64,000 nt of DNA from Uranotaenia lowii (lineage: Eukaryota > Arthropoda > Insecta > Diptera > Culicidae), in NCBI RefSeq assembly GCF_029784155.1, contig NC_073693.1, positions 114,266,683-114,330,682 of the forward strand. Direction: 5' to 3'. The number at the start of each line of letters is the position of its first letter. Position 1 is the stretch's first letter. The notes under the pieces were generated by a model that was given only the letters and a program-made list of their open reading frames with translations, had not been told where the DNA came from and ran no database searches. Positions 55,952 to 64,000 of this stretch are shown here, in pieces. The position numbers and the translations under genes are program-made.

Positions 55952-58900
55952 ATGGCTACATTCAACCAAACAAGCAACTCCCCCAATCATTCCCCCCACC
56001 AAAGAACCCCCGCTAGGAAAAACAAAACAATTTTTGCCATACAATGGAACCTACGAGGGCTAAGAGCCCGTCTGAATGAAATAGAACTACTAACCTCCAA
56101 ATTCCAACCAGCAATTTTATCACTCCAAGAGACCCTTCACTCATCACCACAATCCAACCACATCAAAGGCTACACTACCCTCCTAGACCCAACCGGCCAA
56201 GGTGCTGGTCTATCAATAAAATCTGGTATCCCATACAATATAATCTCGGTCCCCTCTCTCTTCAGTACAGTCTGCATTCGTCTCCTGTCCCCACTAGAAA
56301 TTACAGTTGTCTCCCTCTATTGTTCCCCCACCATACCCATTCAAAATTTCGCCGACGGAATCGAAGAAATCTATAACAAACTACCCCAACCCGTTATTAT
56401 CATGGGTGATTTTAACGCTCACTCTACTCTCTGGGGTGGTGCCCATACCTGCCGGAAGGGATCTTTTCTTGAAGACTTTCTGACTCTCAAAAACCTAACA
56501 GTCTTAAATGACTGCAGCCCTACTCGCGTTGACCCCTCCACAGGAAATACCTCGGCTCTCGATCTTACACTGGTCTCCTGGACCTTGGGTTCCAAATTTA
56601 ATTGGCGTACAATAAACGATGACTGTGGCAGCGATCACCTTCCAATCCTTATATCGATTGAATCATCCACACCGCAATCCATAGCTCGCCCTCGATGGAA
56701 GCTACCCGAAGCTGACTGGGTTAATTACCAGCTAGAAATTGAAAATTCCATCGAAATCAATCCCCCCACACCGCCGACTCTTTCACCGATCTGGTACTAA
56801 ACGCTGCCCTCAATTCCATTCCACGAACAAACGGATTACCGGGTAAAACTTCTGTCCTTTGGTGGAGTCCGGAAGTAGAAAAAGCCGTAAAGACACGTCG
56901 GAAAAAATTACGAGCCCTTCGGCGAATGCCTGATAATCATCCCCAAAAAACCGAAGCTTTAACTGAATTTAAAGCTGCACGATCATCAGCACGGGCTGCT
57001 ATAAAACTAGCGAAGGAAAACAGCTGGAATGAATTTCTCGAAGAGATTCAGCCAGACACACCCTCTTCTAAGCTGTGGAACAAGCTAAAAAGGCTAAATG
57101 GGGAAAATCGCCGAAGTCAGTTTCACGTTCTCCTAAACAATAAATATTGCAACGACTCATCTCGCCTCGCGGAGGCCTTCGGAGACACTTTTCAAACGAT
57201 AAGCTGTCCTCCTGGAAGTATCAATCAAATATTTAACCTACCTTTTAACACAAATGTGAATCTCGACTACAATAACAACTTCAGTTTGGAAGAACTAGAA
57301 ACGGCCCTAAGAAAAACGAAAGGCTTATCTTCCGGACCAGATGGCATAAGCTATCCCCTACTAAAAAATCTACCCTTGATAGGCAAACTGCAACTTCTTC
57401 GCATATACAACGAAATATGGAAAAATGGCTCAATACCAGATCGGTGGAAAGAAGGCTTAGTCATTCCTATCCCAAAACCAGAACAAAACCAACACATCCT
57501 AGAAAACTACCGTCCCATAACCCTTCTCGATTGCATGGGCAAACTCCACGAAAAAATGGTCAATAGACGACTACTTTTCATTCTCGAATCCAAGAACCTT
57601 CTTGATAATCGACAATTTGCCTTTCGACCCGGTGTAAGTACCGACGATCACCTTTCCTCCCTTGAACACATACTCGATGAAGCGGCCCAACAGAACTTGC
57701 ACACCGAATGTCTTTCACTCGATCTATCCAAAGCATTCGACCGAGCAAATCGCAAGCGAATCCTTGAAACATTACTGCATTGGGGAATAGTTGGAAATAT
57801 GGGATACTACATTCAAAGTTTCCTGCAGAACCGTCGTTTCCGAGTTTATCTCGATGGGCAATACTCAACAAACAGAATCATCCACGAAGGCGTGCCCCAG
57901 GGCTCCGTCATTGCCCCTACATTATTCCTCATCGCTATGCAAACAGTCTTTGATTGCATCCCTCCTAACATTAACATACTAGTTTTCGCAGACGACATTG
58001 TCTTGATTGCAAAAGCAGCCTACCCCATGGTGGTCCGCCGAAAACTGCAGCTGGCTGTAGACTCTGTCTCCCAATGGGCCCCCAATGCAGGTTTTTGTTT
58101 CTCGGCCGCAAAATCCAAACTCCTTCACTTTGGCCCACACAGAAGAAAACTTACCAAACTACCCCCTTTAACGATGAATAATGAAGCCATCAAACTAGTT
58201 CGTTCAACCCGTATCCTTGGAGTACAAATAGACGACCAATTGAAATTTGTTGCCCATGCTAATCTGGTTCGCAAAAACTGCAAAAACAAACTTAACATTC
58301 TTAAAATAATAAGCCGTAATTGCGGCACCGCCTCTCGTCCAACCCTTTTCCACTTCCTTAACCAATGGCTCTTACCATCCATCTTATATGGCATAAATCT
58401 CTACAGCCGCGGAGGGGATTCAGTCATGAAAATGCTCGCACCATTATATAATCAAGGTGTACGGACCATAAGTTCCGCGTTCAAGTCCAGTCCCATCGAA
58501 TCCCTTATGGCAGAGAGTGGCCTTCTGCCATTTGAATCTATAGCATTACAAACCCTCACCACCAAAGCCATTCATTGGCTCTCTCACAATCGCTCACCTA
58601 GCGCTCCTCTTGTCCTCAGATCAAAACAACTCCTTAGCACCAATTTCCCATCACCCATACCTTTTCCTCCAATACATTTCCGCCCCGATCTAAAAATCCC
58701 TAGCTGGAACCCTCCTCTTCCCACGGTTGACCTTTGCCTGAAACGAAAAATTAGAGCGGGAGATCCAAAACGTCGTATTCTACCTATCTTCTTCGAAATG
58801 GTAAATCGGAAATACTCCACACATCGCAAGATATTCACCGACGGATCCAAAGGACAAAACGGCCAGGTTGGATGTGGTATCTATGGCGATAACTACAATG

Positions 58901-59063
58901 GAAGCATTTCGCTTCCCCCAATCTGTTCGGTATATAGCGCTGAGGCTTACGCCATCATCAATGCTCTAGAAAGGCTCTGCCACCCATCTAATCCTTCAGT
59001 TATCTTTTCTGACTCCCTGAGCGTACTAACAGCAGTGGCCTCCAATAACAGAAACCACCCATG
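55952..59063 (+). pseudogene. I-clade ORF2, endonuclease, reverse transcriptase and start of RNase H
   Basis: From ATG 55952 the endonuclease domain has IQWNLRGLRARL, SLQETL, IIMGDFNAHSTLWGG and SDHLPILISIE (near 56630). One frameshift lies in the C-rich stretch near 56761-56776: the reading stops at 56800 in the first frame and continues as ADSFTDLVLNAAL in the next. The reverse transcriptase then runs on with SSGPDGISYPLLKNLP, NYRPITLLDCMGK, FAFRPGVSTDDHL, LDLSKAFDRANR, GVPQGSVIAPTLF and the box FADDIVLIAKA near 57990. RNase H begins at KIFTDGSKGQNGQVGCGIYG near 58835 and SAEAYAIINALE, and is cut at 59063 by the Transib insertion. Confidence 0.88.
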
Positions 59064-59713
59064 CACAGTGGTCCAGAAATGAAATTTAGCGGGAAACAAT
59101 TATTTGCGCTCTTGCCTTAGGTTTTAGACATTTAGTGTCCAAGACAAAGTTGTACAACATCACAAGGCGCTACTTTTGAATGAAACATTTTTAGGGTGGT
59201 TCATAAAACTCCTTAGATACGAAAATTATTTTTTTACTGTAAGGAGATAGTGCTGTATTATGTTCAGCAATTATGTAGAACAACATAATTGATGAAACTT
59301 TGCAGAAGACTTTGAATGTCTATCTATTAACGTTTAGGTTTTATGATGATTTTTCGTGTACAAGTTAGGGTGGTCCTACAAAAACAAGTTTTTTTGTTAT
59401 AACTTTGTTGGGTATCAACTTATCAAAATTATGTGTTCAACAAGTATTTAGCAAATCATTATGCGCATCTTTTGTAGTAAACAGATTTCTAATATCTGCT
59501 TTTGATTCGCAGTTATCATGAATTTTGTGTTCAAAAATGGCCGTTTTGTATGAGCCATAACTTCAAATGGAGCAAACCAAAAAATTCAAACTTTAATTCG
59601 TTCGAAAGAACATGTTGAAATCTACATTATATCAAAAAACTGGAGAGGTGTTTTTTGTTTAAAGCTTTTTATTAACATTTGAACTTGACCAAAATTGCCA
59701 TTTTTCATATAAC
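59064..59713 (+). repeat. Left long terminal inverted repeat of the Transib element
   Basis: Its reverse complement is found at 61479-62828 apart from the nested MITE and a few point differences (for example GCGCTCTTGC versus GTGCTCTTGC). Subtracting the 699-bp MITE and its 2-bp duplication leaves 649 bp on the right, equal within one base to 650 bp on the left. Confidence 0.9.
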
Positions 59714-59917
59714 CTTTCTATATTATTTTTGACTACTTTTGGCGGCGTGAGGAATAACCGTACCACCAACCGTACCATCGCAACATTTATATCATCATTA
59801 AAGTTAACAGAAACGGAAAAACGGAAAAAAGTTTATTTTAGAAATCAATAAAAAATTCATAGAAAACAAAAAAAAACACTTATATTCTAGTAATAATGAA
59901 ACTAATAAAAAAACGCG

Positions 59918-61092
59918 TTAGGGGTCACAGATGAAATAACGGCTGCATTCAGGAAGGCTGATTTTTGAATATTTAATACATTTTCTATTGAATAGTGAGA
60001 AGTACGGATCTGATGTCAGGAGGAGTCTTTTAAAAACATCCTCCAGACTAACCACACGATCGAACTTTCTGGAGTGGTTTCCTCGAAATCTTCGTAAACT
60101 TCTGTTTCTTGTTTCACCAGCTTCTTCCGAATACATGCCTATGGGTGAAATATGATGTTTTATGACTGCTGCTCCATGCACTAACAATTTGTGTACGGTT
60201 GGAGAAACGGGATACCAGCTATATAAATTGTTATAAATCACCCGAGTTTCTTCAGCATACCCTTCAAACGAGCTACTGTTGATAATGGTTAAAATCACAT
60301 AAAACTTTTCCAAAAGCTGAACATTCAGTCCCGTAATATGTGCAACTTCAACCCTTTTCTCGAAGAATTTCCTGGCAATATTTCCTGTATTGGAATTCCC
60401 ACCGGTGACCCTAGGCTCATGAATACATAAGTTCAGTTGTTCTTTTAGTATGTTTCGAAGACTTTGACGCCGTTCATTCACTTCTATATTGGTTTTCCTG
60501 ACTCTCCAAGTGGGTTTGTCCATACAAAGACGATCTGCGATCTTCATGAACATTTCCAACGAATCTTGTTAGATCTTCACTTTCCTTAGCAAAAATGAGC
60601 CTAATAGGTCTGCACAAATTCACTGAGGATGGGCAATCGTTACTCCAGATAACGTTTTGTATCCCATTAGATTTATCTACGAGACGTAACGGAACAAGAG
60701 AAACCGCGAAAATGTGCGAATCGCTGTATTCACGCATGTCTCCTTCATCATCTTCGTCAATGAATGATTGATTAAATCTATATTGAAATAATTTGAAGAT
60801 CAAAAGATAAAGGTTCGTTCAAAATAAATTTATACCTGCTGTGGTTTGAGCTACCATATGCTCCCCATTTGAAAATCAGTTGAAGCATTTTTTCCGGAAA
60901 TGTTGAATCATATTGTAAATATTTCATCAACCTTTCCACTATATGATCCACCAAATTAATGTAATTAATTAATTTCTTATTCAATGTTAATTTCGAAAGC
61001 TTCGGATCCATTTTTAACAGAACTTCAACCACATCTTTTTCACTAGACCCCTTCAGCCAGTGAACGACTTTAACTTTCCTTTGAACGTTCAT
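59918..61092 (-). pseudogene. Transib transposase (RAG1-core relative), degenerate
   Basis: Transib transposases are DDE recombinases and the ancestors of the RAG1 core. Read on the minus strand: an exon ending at 60836, a GT-AG intron 60778-60835 (58 bp), then a second exon. The first contains LIFKWGAYGSSNHSR, at the place where the family has its first catalytic aspartate within a KWGxDGS-type box; here tyrosine stands instead. The next has SSVNLCRPIRLIFAKES. A frameshift near 60550 and an apparent deletion remove the segment that should hold the second aspartate and the Cys/His cluster. The last part is well kept: TGGNSNTGNIARKFFEKR, YSWYPVSPTVHKLLVHGAA, the glutamate box PIGMYSEEAGETRN and SRKFDRVVSLEDVFKRLLL. 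Stop near 59918. Inactive. Family assignment is from recalled motif patterns. Confidence 0.75.
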
Positions 61093-61478
61093 CACGAATA
61101 ATCGAAACTCTTGAACTGAAAACTGTGTGGATTACTTGGGTTTGATCAAAATGATCACCGGAGAAACCAAAACTGGGTTTCACAGTCAAAAGGACATTAG
61201 TGAATAATAACTCCTTCTAAGAAAAATACAATTCAAGACTTTCTTGTTGGGTAGTTAGTAATTCATTGTTTTCAGTTTATGTTTCTATACATTAATAATC
61301 ACGAATCCTCATTTTTTTTCATTTGTGCCCCTCTGGCTATGTTAGTCTTTCAAAATTTTTATAAAAGGTTATGAATAGGAAACTCTGCTTTTGTAGTGGA
61401 AAAAAGTTTAGAATTATTGACTAAGGGTGCAAAAGCAAAGAAGAATTCCATGTCGCAGAGCAAAAGTGATATATTTTG

Positions 61479-62828
61479 TTATATGAAAAATGACAATTTT
61501 GGTCAAGTTCAAATGTTAATAAAAAGCTTTAAACAAAAAACACCTCTCCAGTTTTTTGATATAATGTAGATTTCAACATGTTCTTTCAAATGAATTAAAG
61601 TTTGAATTTTTGGTTTGCTCCATTTGAAGTTATGGCTCATACAAAACGGCCATTTTTGAACACAAAATTCATGATAACTGCGAATCAAAAGCAGATATTA
61701 GAAATCTGTTTACTACAAAAGATGCGCATAATGATTTGCTAAATACTTGTTAAACACATAATTTTGATAAGTTGATACCCAACAAAGTTATAACAAAAAA
61801 AACTTGTTTTTGTAGGACCACCCTAACTTGTACACGAAAAATCATCATAAAACCTAAACGTTTATAGATAGACATTCAAAGTCTTCTGCAAAGTTTCATC
61901 AATTATGTTGTTCTACATAATTGCTGAACATAATACAGCACTATCTCCTTACAGTAAAAAAATAATTTTCGTATCTAAGGAGTTTTATGAACCACCCTAA
62001 AAATGTTTCATTCAAAAGTAGCGCCTTGTGATGTTGTACACTCAGAAAAATCATATTATGTAGGCCATAAGATTCTCTTATGAAGTGGCGCCATAAGAAA
62101 AAATTATGAAATTCATAAGATTGTCTTATGATGGAATGAACTCAAAGGATGAACACCGGTTTCAATGAGGGGTTGTTGCTTTTCATAAGATAATCTTATG
62201 GGAAAAGAAATGTCGCATAAAATTAAAATAATTCAAGATTATTTTTCATTTTATTTTATTTTCTGCTTAGTTCGTATGAGAAAAACATTATGGTGACAAT
62301 CAGCTGCCTTTCAAAACCCGGTTTCATAAAAAAGTTTTATTGCGCCTCGGACCTTCGACTTCGCTCTTTTTGCCGGTAATTAAGCTGAGAAGTAAATAAA
62401 ACATAAAATGTTTCTATTGAATTTACAAATATTTTCAACTTAAGATAAATTTCAACTCAAACTTACCATTCAGAAGAATAAAATCACATCAAAGTATTCA
62501 GTAAAAGTAGTAACTTTACAAATGGACGGGTGCTTCTGACGACGACAAAATATACATGACTGATGGAATGAATGTGTTCATCATTTTTTCACAATGCCGT
62601 TTCTTTTATTTTTCATAAGAACTTCGTATGAGAATAAGAAGAATTTCATAAGACTCTTATGAAGAACAATTTTACACTCTAAATAACGGTTCATAAGAAG
62701 CATCTTATGAAAATTGTAATAAGAATTTTCCTGAGTGTACAACTTTGTCTTGGACACTAAATGTCTAAAACCTAAGGCAAGAGCACAAATAATTGTTTCC
62801 CGCTAAATTTCATTTCTGGACCACTGTG
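61479..62828 (-). repeat. Right long terminal inverted repeat of the Transib element, split by a MITE
   Basis: This is the mate of 59064-59713. The arm is continuous from 61479 to 62038 and from 62738 to 62828. The near-identity of the two arms suggests gene-conversion-like homogenisation or a recent origin. Confidence 0.9.
62039..62737. mobile_element. 699-bp MITE inside the Transib right arm, TA target duplication
   Basis: The ends are CACTCAGAAAAAT (left) and, inverted, CACTCAGGAAAAT (right), flanked by TA (62037-62038 and 62738-62739). The empty site is visible in the left Transib arm (GTTGTACAAC). The interior is full of TCATAAG/CTTATGA words arranged as short palindromes. There is no coding capacity. 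The TA duplication suggests Tc1/mariner-type mobilisation. Confidence 0.88.
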
Positions 62829-63380
62829 CCATGGATTGATCGTATTATTCGTCTTGCACTGGAAAAGAACACCATACTCTGCTGGGTCCCAGGACACTCA
62901 GGCATCCCCGGCAACGAAACCGCTGATGTTCTCGCTTCGCAAGGAAGCCTGACTCCTCCCATAAGTACCAGTATACCACACACCGATGCGACAAAATGGT
63001 TTAAAAATGTTATACAGGAACGATGGGAAATCAAATGGCAAAATAACATTTCATCCAAGATGCAGGAAATTAAAAACTCAACTCTGCCCTGGATCGACCG
63101 GAAACCCTATCAAGAACGACGAGCATTGACACGCCTCCGAATCGGACACACTCGACTCACCCACGGCTTTCTCATGGAAAACAGGGTACCTCCAATATGC
63201 CCATCCTGTGATGTCACCATCACGGTAAAACATATCATCATCGATTGCCCCTGCTACGAAGAGGCCCGATTATCAAACAAAATCAACCACAGCCTACGAG
63301 TTTCACTTTCAAACGATCCAATTGAAGAAGCCAAAATGATAATGTTTCTAAAATCAACTAGGTTATTAGAAGAATTGTAG
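62829..63380 (+). pseudogene. I-clade ORF2, end of RNase H and C-terminal region
   Basis: After the right target copy the host reading resumes at 62831-62834 (WIDRIIRLALEKN). It carries the last RNase H box, CWVPGHSGIPGNETADVLA near 62880, then TRLRIGHTRLTHG near 63135 and a CCHC-like cluster CPSCDVTITVKHIIIDCPCY near 63200. The stop is TAG at 63378-63380. This is the normal C-terminus of I-like ORF2 proteins. On its own it has no start. Confidence 0.85.
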
Positions 63381-63465
63381 ATTGAGAAAAGGGATGAATG
63401 ACTTGAAGAAGTTAAAATCCAACCAAATAAAAAAAAAAAAAAAAAAAAAAAAAATCTAAAAAAAA

Positions 63466-64000
63466 CCCCGCAAACAACCAGAATATACATTGTGCTGCTC
63501 AAGTTGAAAGGTTTTAAAAAGCCCGCGGATGCGCGCGCGAGGTTTCATTTGTTCGAATGGCATCCTCTCGTGTGGTCGGAGTAAGCGACGGTATTTACTC
63601 GCACATTAACACAGTACAGCAATCAAAAATCAAAAAGAGTTCGAAAGAACAGACCGTTCTAATCAGCTTTTGCACAAAAATACACAGCGGAAAATTTTAA
63701 AACGTCATTTCAAGTGGAATCAAAGCCAGTGCCTTTTGGTCTGCCATCAGCCCCCCGACCCCCAGCGCACGATCCGTGATTCTTAAGTTTTTGCTTGCAG
63801 TTCTTTTGCTTTGTCGCTCATCTAAAAAAAACCGCCGCTTGCTGTGACCACACGGGAGAATGCCCAGTAAACAAATGAAGCTAGAGCGCCGCAGTGGCTG
63901 GCTTTTTATAACTTTTCTACTTGTCCAACACGATGTGGTTCCTGCTCGTTTGCAAGGGTTTTGGATTGCTTTCGCGGAGTTTTTTTGCTTTTCTCATTTT
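63466..64000. other. Non-coding sequence at the right edge
   Basis: Moderate GC with CpG-containing patches (CCCGCGGATGCGCGCGCGAG near 63521) and a TATA-like TTTTTATAAC near 63902. It could be a promoter or 5' region of a gene lying to the right, but nothing coding is visible. Confidence 0.35.

Larger units (their letters stand above)
59064..62828. mobile_element. Transib-superfamily DNA transposon with about 650-bp terminal inverted repeats
   Basis: The ends are CACAGTGGTCC (left, 59064) and GGACCACTGTG (right, ending 62828), flanked by a perfect 5-bp duplication CCATG at 59059-59063 and 62829-62833. The CACxxTG-type terminus, 5-bp GC-containing duplication and a Transib/RAG1-core-like coding remnant inside agree on the superfamily. 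The left arm 59064-59713 and the right arm 61479-62828 (interrupted by a nested MITE at 62039-62737) are near-identical inverted copies of about 650 bp. The middle (59714-61478) holds the degenerate transposase gene on the minus strand. Confidence 0.85.
54472..63454 (+). mobile_element. Full-length I-clade-like non-LTR retrotransposon, split by a Transib element
   Basis: The 5' end (CATTCTTGTTCCAACCG) follows the A run. ORF1, ORF2 with endonuclease, reverse transcriptase and RNase H, and a poly(A) of about 26 nt at 63429-63454 complete it. Excluding the 3.77-kb insertion at 59064-62828 it is about 5.2 kb. Target-site words ATCTAAAAAAAA occur on both sides. Only one clear frameshift was seen in ORF2, so it is fairly young. 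RNase H and ORF1 knuckles place it near the I clade. It differs in sequence from the element at 1-5935. Confidence 0.88.

Noticed and set aside
63466..64000. A promoter at the right edge (TATA-like TTTTTATAAC near 63902)
   Set aside because: There is no adjacent coding exon in the window and single TATA-like words are frequent in this AT-rich sequence.

Overview
The window looks like nuclear DNA from a culicine mosquito, most likely an Aedes-like genome. The evidence is AT-rich eukaryotic sequence, genes with short GT-AG introns, insect-type chemoreceptor genes, and a very dense load of nested transposable elements (RTE, I, Jockey and R1-clade non-LTR elements, MITEs, tRNA-derived repeats, Tc1/mariner, piggyBac-like and Transib elements). 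The species is an inference; no search was possible.

The host genes are a cluster of six gustatory-receptor-like (Gr, 7tm_7) genes, all on the minus strand: 7152-8126 (only the large first exon found), 21588-22990, 28408-29762, 35796-37195, 45680-47083 and 48508-49939. The last four share one structure: a large first exon of about 310 codons, then exons of 57, 93 and 54-75 nt, all in phase 0. The second has the same layout with different small exons. The final exon carries the TM7-type motif expected in insect Grs. The last two are recent tandem duplicates.

Region by region: 1-5935 is a degenerate I-clade retrotransposon split by a 1.5-kb insertion with a 24-bp target duplication. 5936-12100 holds a long hairpin, an RTE scrap, Gr gene 1, inverted repeats, a reverse-transcriptase fossil and a MITE. 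12101-16602 is a full-length Jockey element, nearly intact, with a 15-bp target duplication lying in the MITE end. 18079-19735 is an RTE pseudogene. 21588-22990 is Gr gene 2. 23960-28170 is RTE and R1-clade debris with a minisatellite and a tandem duplication. 28408-37195 holds Gr genes 3 and 4, separated by a nonautonomous piggyBac-like element and a 2.35-kb array of about 80-bp repeats. 37440-45120 is a thicket of RTE copies, one split by a 2.76-kb foldback element. 45680-49939 holds Gr genes 5 and 6 with an internally deleted Tc1/mariner between them. 50108-53220 is an RTE copy split by a solo LTR. 54472-63454 is a full-length I-clade element split by a 3.77-kb Transib element.

The Gr genes are presumably taste-receptor subunits in sensory neurons. 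The rest is mobile DNA at different stages of decay, and the nesting gives a relative order of insertions. The most unusual objects are the Transib element with about 650-bp inverted repeats and a CACAGTG terminus, the foldback element built of palindromic repeats, and the satellite array inside the receptor cluster. No CRISPR array, rRNA, convincing functional tRNA gene or bacterial-type operon was seen.
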